39,155 nt of DNA from an uncultured Clostridia bacterium. GTDB lineage: Bacteria; Bacillota; Clostridia; TANB77; CAG-508. The notes under the pieces were generated by a model. It was not told the DNA's origin, made no database searches, and worked only from the letters and a program-made list of their open reading frames with translations. The stretch spans positions 1 to 39,155 of the forward strand of contig CANQFS010000010.1 of NCBI GenBank assembly GCA_947599825.1, in the 5' to 3' direction. Positions 1 to 10,489 of this stretch are shown here, in pieces (the first letter of the stretch is position 1; each line of letters starts with the position of its first letter). A program made the translations under genes and the position numbers.

Positions 1-74
1 CTAGTTTTCATTCTTTTCATAAAACCATGTTCTTTTTGTTCTTGTCTCTTTTTTGGTTGGAATGTTCTTTTCAT
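1..74 (-). CDS. rpmH: 50S ribosomal protein L34, N-terminal part (runs off the window)
   Basis: On the minus strand an ATG at 74-72 opens a frame starting MKRTFQPKKRQEQKEHGF, the typical L34 N terminus (MKRTFQPS/K.R...HGFR). L34 is a small basic protein of the large ribosomal subunit. A strong SD (AGGAGG, plus-strand 83-88) lies just upstream of the ATG. The gene is cut by the window edge after about 24 codons. It diverges from dnaA, the usual arrangement at Bacillota origins. Confidence 0.93.
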   Translation of the reverse strand, partial: MKRTFQPKKRQEQKEHGFMKRMKT

Positions 75-204
75 TTTATGGCACCTCCTGTATTTATTTA
101 AACCGTAAACGGATTTTTCACTTTTAATAAGCCTTATAATTGTATCCTAAATTATTTCTTATGTCAATAGTTTCATTTAAATTTAATTATTTTTTTTATT
201 TGTA

Positions 205-234
205 TTGACTATTTTCACTTATTTTTGATATGAT
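205..234 (+). promoter_or_regulatory. Probable sigma-A type promoter of dnaA
   Basis: TTGACT (205-210), an 18-nt spacer and TATGAT (229-234) lie about 35 nt upstream of the dnaA start. No convincing DnaA box is seen upstream of dnaA, so autoregulation through this promoter is not evident. Prediction by motif only. Confidence 0.55.
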
Positions 235-269
235 AAATAAACAATAGGGAAAGAAGGAGTTTAAGGAAA

Positions 270-1610
270 ATGCCAGAAAAAAATTTAGAAGAACTTCTTA
301 CAAAAGCAAAAGCACTTTTAAAGGAGGAAACTACGCCAATTTCTTATGAAACTTGGATTAATGATTTAGAAATTCAAAGTTTAGAAAATGGAAATGTAGT
401 ACTATTAAGCTCTTCTACAATTAATAGAGATACTGTAGAAGCGCGTTATCATAACTTAATAGTCAATACTTTTAATTATTTAACAAATTATCAATGTAGT
501 GTTACTATCCTTTCAAAAGAAGAATTAGCAAAAAATATAGAAGAAGGACAAACTTTTATAGAAAATTCATCTTCTCATCAAACAAATAATATTTTCAATC
601 AAAAATATACTTTTGATAATTTTGTTGTAGGAAATAATAATCGTTTTGCCCATGCTGCAGCACTTGCTGTTGCAGAAGCTCCTGGAACATCTTATAACCC
701 TTTATTTATTTATGGAGATTCTGGTTTAGGTAAAACTCATTTAATGCATGCAATTGAAAATGAAATATTGAAAAATAATAAAAATGCAAATATTTTATAT
801 GTAACTTCTGAAGTTTTCACAAATCAATTAATAAATGCTATAAAAGATAATAAAAATGAGCAATTTCGTTCAAAATATCGAAATATTGATGTTCTTCTAA
901 TAGATGATATTCAATTTATTGCTGGAAAAGAAAGAGTTCAAGAAGAATTTTTCCATACTTTTAACACACTTCATGAAAATGGAAAACAAGTTATCATTTC
1001 AAGTGATAGACCACCTAAAGATATTAACTTATTAGAAGATAGATTAAAATCAAGATTTGAATGGGGCTTAATTGCAGATATTTCTAGTGCAGATTATGAA
1101 ACTCGTTTAGCCATTTTAAGAAAAAAAGCACAATTAGAAAATGTTATTATAGAAGATAATATTTTATCAAATATTGCTGAACGTATAGATACTAATATTA
1201 GGGAATTAGAAGGTGCTTTAAAGAAATTGATTGCTAGAGCTTCTTTAATGAATAGCCCTATTACTATGGAAATGGCAGAATGGGCTATAAATGAAATTGT
1301 TTCATCTAATGATAAAGTAATTTCTTCTCAATATATACAAGAAACTGTTGCAAAATATTTCAATATAGATGTTAAAGACATTGCAGGAAATAAAAGGTCA
1401 AACGATGTTGTATTTCCAAGACAAATTGCTATGTATTTATGCAGAACAGTTCCTCAACTTTCCTTACCTCAAATAGGAAAAGATTTTGGAAATAGGGATC
1501 ATTCTACTGTAATGCATGCTTGCAATAAAATAGAAAAAGAAATGAAAGAAAATAAAAACACAAAAATGATTGTGGAAAGTGTGAAAAACCTTCTTCTATC
1601 AAAACAATAA
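270..1610 (+). CDS. dnaA: Chromosomal replication initiator DnaA
   Basis: DnaA is the AAA+ ATPase that binds origin boxes, melts oriC and helps load the replicative helicase. At 446 aa it has the usual family length. Domain I is at about residues 1-85, followed by a short linker. The AAA+ domain starts near 110, with Walker A GDSGLGKT at 149-156 and Walker B LLIDDIQF near 210. The C-terminal DNA-binding domain carries the signature DHSTVMHACNKI from about residue 410. The start is supported by an SD (GAAGGAG) about 10 nt upstream. It is followed by the origin region and dnaN. Confidence 0.98.
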   Translation: MPEKNLEELLTKAKALLKEETTPISYETWINDLEIQSLENGNVVLLSSSTINRDTVEARYHNLIVNTFNYLTNYQCSVTILSKEELAKNIEEGQTFIENSSSHQTNNIFNQKYTFDNFVVGNNNRFAHAAALAVAEAPGTSYNPLFIYGDSGLGKTHLMHAIENEILKNNKNANILYVTSEVFTNQLINAIKDNKNEQFRSKYRNIDVLLIDDIQFIAGKERVQEEFFHTFNTLHENGKQVIISSDRPPKDINLLEDRLKSRFEWGLIADISSADYETRLAILRKKAQLENVIIEDNILSNIAERIDTNIRELEGALKKLIARASLMNSPITMEMAEWAINEIVSSNDKVISSQYIQETVAKYFNIDVKDIAGNKRSNDVVFPRQIAMYLCRTVPQLSLPQIGKDFGNRDHSTVMHACNKIEKEMKENKNTKMIVESVKNLLLSKQ

Positions 1611-1712
1611 TAGAAATAGAAAGCAAAAGAAAAATTTAGTAAAAAAGGTTGTTTGAAAAATAGTTGTTTGGAAAATATTATTCCTTCTCTTCTTACGGAA
1701 GGGCGCAATACA

Positions 1713-1920
1713 CTTTCCACAACTTAGTGTGAATTCTCTGTATATAAATTGTTTATAATTAAATTTTTCACATTAAAATTTTTTACATGTTTATAACTTT
1801 ATAAATTATCCACTATTTTATAAACATCTAAAACCTAACGGAAATAAATAATTCACAGAGTTTTCCACAGAATCCACAATACCTATTATTACTATTACTA
1901 AAATTATTTATAATATTATA
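1713..1920 (+). other. oriC: Replication origin oriC: DnaA boxes plus DnaA-trio unwinding element
   Basis: The dnaA-dnaN spacer holds a cluster of sequences close to the DnaA box TTATNCACA: CTTTCCACA (1713-1721), the reverse box TGTGAATTC (1728-1736), TTTTTCACA (1764-1772), TTATCCACT (1806-1814), TAATTCACA (1849-1857), TTTTCCACA (1861-1869) and GAATCCACA (1870-1878). Right after the last pair come six consecutive triplets of the form C/T-T-A (1883-1900), then an A/T-only stretch to 1920. This order (boxes, short spacer, DnaA-trio, AT-rich duplex) matches the basal unwinding system described for the Bacillus subtilis origin. Boxes upstream of dnaA are not evident. Confidence 0.85.
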
Positions 1921-1936
1921 AAGGAGTTTGATGACA

Positions 1937-3055
1937 ATGAACCTTGTTTGCGAAAAGGATAAAATCCTTAAAGCTATTAATTCCGTAACAAAAGCTGTTG
2001 CTTCTAAAACAACAATGCCTATTTTGGAAGGAATTTTAATTCAAACTAATGATAAAGAAGTAAAATTAACAACCTATGATTTGGAAATAGGAATAGAATA
2101 TGTTATTGATGCAGACATTAAAGAACAAGGAGCAACAGTAGTAAATGCTACTATGTTTAGTGAAATTATTAGGAAATTACCAGATACTGATATACATATT
2201 TATATAAACGAGAATAATTTATTAGTTATTGAATGTGAAGGTTCTTTATATAAACTTGCAACTATGAATCCAGAAGAATTTCCAGAACTTCCACAAATAA
2301 ATGTAGAAAATTCTATTGAAATAGATCAAAATACATTAAAAGATATGATACGTAAAACAATATTTGCAGTAAGTACAGAAGAAAATAGACCTATTTTTAC
2401 GGGGTGCTTATTCGAAATAAAGAATAATAAATTAAATGTAGTAGCAGTTGATGGATTCCGTTTAGCATGGAAATCTAAGTTTCTTCAAAATAGTAGCAAT
2501 GATTTTACTGCAGTTATTCCAGGAAGAACTTTAAATGAAGTAAACAAAATTATATTAGATTCTTTTGATCCAATAAAAATAGGAGTAGCTAAAAATCAAG
2601 CGTTATTTGAAATGGAAAATTGTAAGTTAGTTACTAGATTATTAGATGGTGAATTTTTAAATTATTCTAGTGTTATTCCAGAAAATTGGGAAACAAGAGT
2701 TACAGTAAATAAAAATAATATTCAAAATTGTTTTGAAAGAATTAGCTTAATTTCTGCATCTACTATAGAAAAAGAAAAGAAATATCCAGTTAAAGTTTCA
2801 GTAGAAATAGGAAAAGTAACTATTTCTTGCACAAACCAAACAGGAGATGCAAAAGAAGAAATATATGTAGCAACAGAAGGTCAAAACTTAGAAGCAGGAT
2901 TTAATCCAAAATATTTCTTAGATGCTTTAAGAGCAATAGATGATGAAGAAATAAATATAGATTTTGGAAGTAGTATTTCACCATGTATTATAAGACCAGT
3001 AGATGATGGAGATTATATTTATATGATTTTACCAATTCGATTAAAAGAGGATTAA
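1937..3055 (+). CDS. dnaN: DNA polymerase III sliding clamp (beta subunit)
   Basis: DnaN is the ring-shaped processivity clamp that tethers the replicative polymerase. The frame could also start at TTG 1928 or ATG 1931. I chose ATG 1937 because family members start with a short M-[KN]-[FL] just before a charged 'CEKDK' strand, and because it leaves about 10 nt after the AAGGAG SD at 1921-1926. The three-fold clamp repeats cover the whole chain. The C terminus ends MILPIRLKED, close to the canonical 'MPMRL' end. It lies immediately downstream of the unwinding element and 8 nt before recF. Confidence 0.96.
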   Translation: MNLVCEKDKILKAINSVTKAVASKTTMPILEGILIQTNDKEVKLTTYDLEIGIEYVIDADIKEQGATVVNATMFSEIIRKLPDTDIHIYINENNLLVIECEGSLYKLATMNPEEFPELPQINVENSIEIDQNTLKDMIRKTIFAVSTEENRPIFTGCLFEIKNNKLNVVAVDGFRLAWKSKFLQNSSNDFTAVIPGRTLNEVNKIILDSFDPIKIGVAKNQALFEMENCKLVTRLLDGEFLNYSSVIPENWETRVTVNKNNIQNCFERISLISASTIEKEKKYPVKVSVEIGKVTISCTNQTGDAKEEIYVATEGQNLEAGFNPKYFLDALRAIDDEEINIDFGSSISPCIIRPVDDGDYIYMILPIRLKED

Positions 3056-3063
3056 ATTTTAAA

Positions 3064-4127
3064 ATGTATATAAAAAATATAAATTTATTAAATTTTAGAA
3101 ATTATGAAGAACAAGAAATTAATTTAAGTCCTAGTATCAACGTCTTTTTTGGAGATAATGCACAAGGAAAAACAAATATTATAGAAGCTATTTTTCTATG
3201 TAGTATTGGAAAATCTTTCAGGACAAGCAAAGAAAAAGAATTGATAAAATTTAATAAAGAAATATCTTCTGTTTATTTAGAATATAAAAAAAGTGATAGA
3301 GAAGGTTCTATTAAAGTAGATTTAAATGATAAAAAAAATATTTTTATAAATGGAATAAAAATAAAAAAATTAAGTGAATTATTAGGAAATTTAAATATTG
3401 TTATTTTTACACCAGATGATATTCAAATTTTAAAAGAAGGACCATCAAATAGAAGAAGATTTCTAGATATTATGATTAGCCAATTAAGACCAAATTATCT
3501 TCATTATTTAAATTTATATAATAAAACATTAGAACAGAGAAATAATTATTTAAAACAAATAAAATTAGAAAATGAATCACAAGAAATGCTAGAAATATGG
3601 AACGAAAAATTAGCAGAATATGGTGAAAAAATTTATTCATATCGCTATGAATTTATGGAAAAAATAAAAAATAAAATAAATTTTATTCATAGTAAAATTA
3701 CAGAAGAAAAAGAAATTTTAAAAATAGAATATGAATCAAATTGTTCTAATAAAGAAGAATATTTAAAATTATTAAAAGAAAGAAAAAATTTAGATATTAT
3801 AAAAGGTTTTACAACAAAAGGTATCCATAGAGATGATTTTTATATATATATAAATGATGAACTAGTAAATGTCTATGGTTCGCAAGGACAAAATAGGACA
3901 GTTGTATTATCTTTAAAAATAGCAGAAATGCAAGTTATTTACGATGAAATAGGGGAGTATCCAATTCTTTTATTAGATGATTTTATGTCAGAGTTAGATG
4001 AAAAAAGAAGAAAAAATTTTTTAGAATATATAGAAAATACACAAGTTATTATTACTTGTACTGATAAAATAGAAAATTTACAAAAGGATATGAAAATATT
4101 TCAAGTAAAAAAAGGAGAAATTTCAAC

Positions 4128-4143
<16 letters not shown>
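3064..4143 (+). CDS. recF: DNA replication/repair protein RecF
   Basis: RecF is an SMC-like ATPase that loads RecA at gaps with RecO and RecR. The 359 aa begin with the typical MYIKNINLLNFRNYEE and carry Walker A GDNAQGKTN near residues 31-39, an ABC-type signature near 'GSQGQNRTV' and Walker B 'PILLLDDFMSELD' near 300. The gene overlaps remB by 16 nt, so the two are probably translationally coupled. Its SD is weak, which suggests it is translated from the dnaN transcript. Confidence 0.96.
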
Positions 4144-6337
<2,194 letters not shown>

Positions 6338-6354
6338 TAAAAAAAATAAAAATT

Positions 6355-6392
6355 AAATGAACGTAATAGAATTAAATCTATTACGTTCATTT
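6355..6392 (+). terminator. Terminator-like hairpin after gyrB
   Basis: A perfect 16-bp stem (arms AAATGAACGTAATAGA and its complement) closes a 6-nt loop, 18 nt after the gyrB stop. The 3' arm ends in a short T run only, so termination efficiency is uncertain. Confidence 0.65.
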
Positions 6393-6836
6393 ACGTATAA
6401 AGCTAATATTAACTTTCAGCTCAAACTATAATTCCTAACTTTTTCACCTAATATACATTGCTGTATAAATAAGCAATGAGCCAAAAATAATAATCACCTG
6501 CTCGACTATAAATACACACATCATAACCATATTCGTCCGTGTAGGACTAATAACGACCACGATTATATATAAATATAATCTTAACTCAAATATATTATTT
6601 ATTATTTAACCATATATAAAATACAAAATATAATTTAAGAAAAAAATATAATGTAAAAATATAGCTTGCAAACAAATAATATATTCTTCATCGCCGACAT
6701 AGAATAACCTAAGTTTTACTTAAGCTATACTATATCTTTGCTCGAACCATAAAAAGCTTTTTTATAAAAACCTCGTATGACTCTTCGTTAGGCTAATATT
6801 AACCTTATGCTTTTATTATTTGTAAAAATAAAATAA
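6393..6836. other. Gene-free spacer with degenerate short repeats
   Basis: No open frame of useful size is seen on either strand. The composition is clearly less AT-rich than the tract that follows. The 12-mer GCTAATATTAAC occurs at 6402-6413 and 6792-6803. Related words of the form CTCGA-x-TATAA or CTCAAACTATAA recur near 6421, 6500 and 6740. A hairpin with arms CATTGCT/AGCAATG sits at 6456-6478. It could be a decayed gene, an unrecognised RNA or simply spacer; I cannot decide. Confidence 0.4.
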
Positions 6837-7135
6837 TTATTCAAAAATAATAATAAAATAAAAAAAAATAATAAAAAAAATAAAAAAAAATAATAAAAAA
6901 AATAATAAAAAAAATAATAAAAAAATAATAAAAATAATAAGAATAAAAAAATAATAAAAATAAAAAAATAATAAAAATAAAAAATAATTAAAATAAGAAA
7001 TATTAAAAAAAAAATAAAAAAAGAAAAGTAAAAAAATAAAATATGAAATAAATAAAAATTTTTATAAAATAAATTTGTTATAAAAAGTAATAAAAAAAAT
7101 TATAAAAAAATAAAATGTAATAATTCATTTTTTTA
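6837..7135. repeat. Low-complexity AAT/AAA tract
   Basis: About 300 nt consisting almost entirely of A and T on the plus strand, made of irregular AATAAA/AATAAAA words. It contains stops in every frame and no recognisable signal except at its 3' end, next to the peptidase gene. Similar tracts lie at 21540-21780 and 22985-23554. Confidence 0.8.
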
Positions 7136-7162
7136 ATGAAAATAAAAATAAGGAGAAAAATT

Positions 7163-8092
7163 TTGAATAAAAAAATTATAAAAACAAATCAAAATTATAC
7201 TTATGATATTTTAAAAAATGATTTACTATTTTTAAATTATGAATTTCCTTTTTTTAAAATAAATAATATTGGAAAAAGTACTTTAGGAGAAAAAATACTT
7301 TTTATTAAACTAGGTGAAGGAAATAAAAAAATATTTATAAATAGTGCACATCATGCAAACGAGTGGATAACAAGTTTAGTAACAATGATGTTTATTGAAA
7401 AATATTTAAATTTATATAAAAACAAAGAAATGTATAAAGGATATGATGTAAAAGAATTATGGAATAAAGTAAGTATATTTTTTGTTCCAATGGTAAATCC
7501 AGATGGAGTAAATTTATGTTTAAAAAATAAAAAAATTATTTCTCAAAATTTATACAAAGAAATTTGGCAAGAATATGAAAATAAATTAGAAAGTTGGAAA
7601 GCAAATATTAGAGGTGTGGATTTAAATTTAAATTATCCAGCAGGGTGGGAACAAGCAGTAAAAAATAAAAGAAAAAAAGGAATTACAAAACCAGGACCAC
7701 GAGATTATGCAGGGCCAAATGCTGTTTCAGAAATAGAAACCAAAAATATGATAGAATTTACACAAGTATTTGATTTTGATATGACCATATCACTTCACTC
7801 TCAAGGACAAGAAATTTATTGGAGTTATTTAAATCACAAAATAGAAAAAGCATATCAAATAGGAAAAAAATTAGAAAAAATAAGTGGATATTTATTAACA
7901 GAGCCAGATTATTATTCTTCTTTTGCAGGCTATAAAGATTGGTTTATAGAAAATTTTAAAAAGCCAGCATTTACAATAGAAATAGGAAAAGGAGAAGATG
8001 GAATATCACTTCCACTAGAAAAAGCAGAAGAAACTTATGAAGAAGTAGAAGAAATTTTATTAAAAGCAATAGAAGAATGCCAATACTTATAA
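7163..8092 (+). CDS. M14-family zinc carboxypeptidase
   Basis: A metallopeptidase of the carboxypeptidase A (M14) fold; bacterial relatives often cleave cell-wall peptides. I chose the TTG at 7163, giving 309 aa, because a strong SD (AAGGAG, 7150-7155) lies 7 nt before it, while the ATG at 7136 has no SD. With this start the zinc ligands are His64 and Glu67 (HHANEW) and His212 (SLHSQG), and the catalytic glutamate is Glu273 (TIEIGKG). The motifs VNPDGVN and DLNLNYP are also typical. No signal peptide or LysM domain is seen, so the location is uncertain. It stands alone, between an AT tract and its own terminator. Confidence 0.88.
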   Translation: MNKKIIKTNQNYTYDILKNDLLFLNYEFPFFKINNIGKSTLGEKILFIKLGEGNKKIFINSAHHANEWITSLVTMMFIEKYLNLYKNKEMYKGYDVKELWNKVSIFFVPMVNPDGVNLCLKNKKIISQNLYKEIWQEYENKLESWKANIRGVDLNLNYPAGWEQAVKNKRKKGITKPGPRDYAGPNAVSEIETKNMIEFTQVFDFDMTISLHSQGQEIYWSYLNHKIEKAYQIGKKLEKISGYLLTEPDYYSSFAGYKDWFIENFKKPAFTIEIGKGEDGISLPLEKAEETYEEVEEILLKAIEECQYL

Positions 8093-8107
8093 GTATTGGC
8101 ATTTTTA
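8077..8107 (+). terminator. Rho-independent terminator of the M14 peptidase gene
   Basis: A perfect palindrome (8077-8102, arms ATGCCAATACTTA) followed by T5. The peptidase stop codon lies inside the stem. It also faces the convergent gene ending at 8119. Confidence 0.85.
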
Positions 8108-8118
8108 AGAATAATAAA

Positions 8119-8503
8119 CTAAATTTTAATTTCATTAATTTTTTCTGTTAATTCTTTATTATATACATATATTCCATTAATTTTCTCGTATACTTCACCG
8201 TGGTTTTACATTTTGTGGTAAATTTACTTCAGACATAAAATATGGACCGCCATCACCATGTTCTGATATATATACTGAATTTTCATCAGAAACCCATACT
8301 AAATCATTACCATGCTTACTGTTATTATCTAAAAATATTTTCTTTTTTTCAAATAAATTATATTCAGTTAAAGTATTATTTTTTGAAAAATTATCTTTAT
8401 TTTTATTGGAAAAATTATTCAATGCATTTTTTAACTCATCTATGAATTTTTCTAGAAAATTATCATTATTTTTATCTCTATTTTCAAATAAATTTAGATA
8501 CAT
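8119..8503 (-). CDS. Unknown protein, full length only with +1 recoding at CGG
   Basis: A small gene that I do not recognise. It starts at ATG 8503 with a strong SD (AAAGGAG) and lies 12 nt after the end of the nuclease gene, so the two are probably one operon. The normal frame ends at TGA 8197-8195, immediately after an in-frame CGG codon (8200-8198). If the C is skipped and GGT is read, the frame continues for 25 more codons (starting GEVYEKINGIYVYN) to TAG at 8121-8119, giving about 127 aa. The extension looks coding (Lys/Ile/Asn-rich, no stop). The middle part contains WVSDENSVYISEHGDGGPYF. It may be a nuclease inhibitor or partner, judged by position only. No homologue is known to me to prove the extension, so this is the weakest of the recoded genes. 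Confidence 0.6.
8198..8200 (-). other. Candidate +1 recoding site (CCA CGG T)
   Basis: In-frame CGG followed by TGA. Skipping the C gives GGT (Gly) and opens the downstream frame. Confidence 0.6.
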
Positions 8504-8515
8504 ATTAATTCTCCT

Positions 8516-9228
8516 TTAATTTGCTAATTTACTTTCTCCAGTTGCATAGTCTATTGTTATTCCGTCTTGAACATTATATATATATACATTAAAATGAAAA
8601 TCTCCATTATCTTCAACAGAGTATGCTTCAATATTTACTCCGACTTGCTAATTTATTATATCCGTCAAAATATGGAGTTACTCTATACAATACATTATTT
8701 TTTTTATTTTCTTTCAAATAATTATAAAGTTTGTCTTCAAAAGTTTTCATTCCTTTTATATTAAAATCTCTTGTTCCAGTCATTAAATTTCTATTATCTA
8801 CATCAATTCCACCAATATTCCAGCCTATTAAATGACATCTGTGATATAAATATTTTGCAGGAACAATACTTGCATCATATTCTTTCTGAACAAATCCAGA
8901 TGGAGTAATCCATGAATAATCATCTTTTTCATCATCTTGATTAGCCTTTGACCAATTAGTTTTTATCATTGCCATTCCGTACTCGACCATTTTCTAATTC
9001 GGAATAATAATCTTCTTTAATATTTAAGTCTTCTTCACTAAACATTGGAATATTATTATTTAATTCAATATATATGTTTCCTGTATAATTTGGAATATTG
9101 GATATGTCATAAAAAATATTTTTTCTAAGATTTTCGTGGTTGTAATTAAAATATGATCCAATGCAAATTATTAATATAAAAAATAAAGAAGTAAAAAAAG
9201 ATTTACTTTTAGTAATACTTTTCCTCAT
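8516..9228 (-). CDS. DNA/RNA non-specific endonuclease (EndA/DNA-entry type), two +1 recoding sites
   Basis: Relatives are exported or membrane-anchored nucleases that degrade DNA, including competence DNA-entry nucleases. I start at ATG 9228 (SD AGGTGA). An N-terminal membrane anchor/signal (SFFTSLFFILIICIGSYF) is followed by the linker and the nuclease domain. That domain shows YYSELENGR, YLYHRCHLIGWNIGG (catalytic His region), RNLMTGTRDFN and VLYRVTPYFDGYN. The frame breaks twice, each time at an in-frame CGG (8979-8977 and 8642-8640). Reading past the C as GGA gives GR-V-G-MAMI and LAS-G-VNIEAYSVED, matching the family pattern 'LGRxGVAYA' and 'VASGVxxEAYS' with glycine at the right place. 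It then runs to a proper C terminus (DYATGESKLAN, stop 8518-8516). The total is about 236 aa. Without recoding it is a pseudogene of three pieces. Confidence 0.85.
8640..8642 (-). other. Candidate +1 recoding site 2 of the nuclease (AGT CGG A)
   Basis: In-frame CGG; the zero frame stops 3 codons later. Skipping C gives GGA GTA AAT, i.e. the family motif SGV..EAYS. Confidence 0.85.
8977..8979 (-). other. Candidate +1 recoding site 1 of the nuclease (GTA CGG A)
   Basis: In-frame CGG; the zero frame ends a few codons later. Skipping C gives GGA ATG GCA and joins the N-terminal part to the nuclease domain at the expected glycine. Confidence 0.85.
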
Positions 9229-9308
9229 ATATATCACCTATATATATTTAATAACATAATATTCCAATTTTTTCAATATTTATTGTGGTAAAAAATAAAA
9301 TAAAAAAT

Positions 9309-10233
9309 CTAACCTTTATATTCACCACCATTAATATGCATTACTTGCCCTGTTACATAAGAAGAATCAGAACTTGCTAAATAGATAAATAAAGGAGCAA
9401 TTTCATAAGGGTGGCCGGCTCTACCCATTGGTGCATCTGAGCCAAGAGTTGGTATCTTTTCAGCCTCCCAACAAGCAGGTTGAAGAGGAGTCCAAAAAAC
9501 ACCGAGGAGAAACAGCATTAACTCTAATATTTTTAGAAGCCAAATTAGTAGCAAGAGACCTTGTAAAGCCTACAATTGCTCCCTTACTTGTAACATAGTC
9601 AATAAGTTCAGGCTCTCCTTTAAAAGTAGTAATAGAAGTAACATTAATAATACTACTTCCAGGAAGCATGTGTTTTAAAGCCCTTTTAGTCAAATAAAAC
9701 ATAGAGTAAATATTCGTTTTCATTGTTAAATCAAATTGTTCATCAGTAATATCAAGCAAACTTTTCTGTTGATATTGCACACCAGCATTGTTTACTAAAA
9801 TATCAATTTGACCAAATTTTTTTATAGTTTCATCTACAATTTTGTCACAAAAATTAACATCTTTTATATCTCCAGCAAGAAGAATGCAAGAGCCTCCAAG
9901 TCTTTCAATAAATTCTTTAGTTTCTTCTGCATCTTTATGTTCATTGTAATAAACAATAACAACACTTGCACCTTCTTTTACAAAACCAACAGCAACCGCT
10001 CTACCAATTCCAGAATCTCCACCAGTAATAATAGCCACTTTATTCATTAATTTTCCGGAAGCTCTGTAATATGGATTATTAAAAATAGGTCTCGGTGTCA
10101 TTAAATATTCCATACCAGGTTGCGTATCTTGATGTTGTGGTGGAAATTCTAATTTGTAATCTTTACAAATTAAACCATAACCTTGTTCATTTATGTATTT
10201 CAATCCATAATCATCATAATATTTATAATTCAT
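9309..10233 (-). CDS. Short-chain dehydrogenase, general-stress YhdF/YghA type, one +1 recoding site
   Basis: An NAD(P)-dependent oxidoreductase of the SDR superfamily, about 307 aa when recoded. It has the N-terminal extension typical of this subgroup (FPPQHQDTQPGMEYLMTPRP), the cofactor motif TGGDSGIGRA, NNAG, and the catalytic Ser/Tyr-Lys region (NVTSITTFKGE..LIDYVTSKGA). The start ATG 10233 has an SD (GAGGTG). The normal frame breaks at CGG 9505-9503 inside the highly conserved NAV-[AS]-P-G segment. Skipping the C reads GGT GTT TTT TGG, giving SPGVFWTPLQPACW and then the conserved tail down to QVMHINGGEYKG. The required residue is glycine, as in relatives. A plain frameshift mutation is possible, but the match to the other CGG sites argues for recoding. 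Confidence 0.87.
9503..9505 (-). other. Candidate +1 recoding site of the dehydrogenase (CCT CGG T)
   Basis: In-frame CGG. Skipping C gives GGT (Gly) in the conserved SPG motif; the zero frame ends 13 codons later. Confidence 0.87.
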
Positions 10234-10352
10234 TTTTTTCACCTCATTTATTAATATTCCAAAATAATAAAAAGGTGAATTATAAAAAAATGGAAAAAAT
10301 TTACAAAAATATAAAACGACATAATGTATGAAAACACTAGAAAAATAGACAC

Positions 10353-10409
10353 TTTGTCGAAATTTGTCTTACGAAATTTCTTGACAAATGTAAATACAAT
10401 ATGTAAACT
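10353..10409 (+). promoter_or_regulatory. Promoter and overlapping palindrome of the plus-strand T4SS operon
   Basis: TTGACA (10381-10386), 17-nt spacer and TAAACT (10404-10409) form a promoter about 80 nt upstream of the first T4SS gene. An imperfect inverted repeat covers 10353-10388 (outer arms TTTGTC/GACAAA, inner arms GAAATTT/AAATTTC) and overlaps the -35 box. This is the geometry expected of a repressor operator. Its regulator is not identifiable here. Confidence 0.5.
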
Positions 10410-10489
10410 AAGATTAGAGACCGGAAAAAATATTAAAAAAAGTTACATGCAATAAAAAAGAAAAAATTTTAAGAAAGGAGAAAAATAAA

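Noticed and set aside
6430-6560. A 28-aa hydrophobic peptide on the minus strand of the post-gyrB spacer
   Set aside because: No SD and no context; a frame of this size is expected by chance.
8119-10233. Ordinary pseudogenes with random frameshift mutations
   Set aside because: All breaks in this region and in the Rpn-family gene are the same event (extra C before GG at an in-frame CGG), with no other damage, no missing motifs and strong SD sites. Random indels would not share one trinucleotide.
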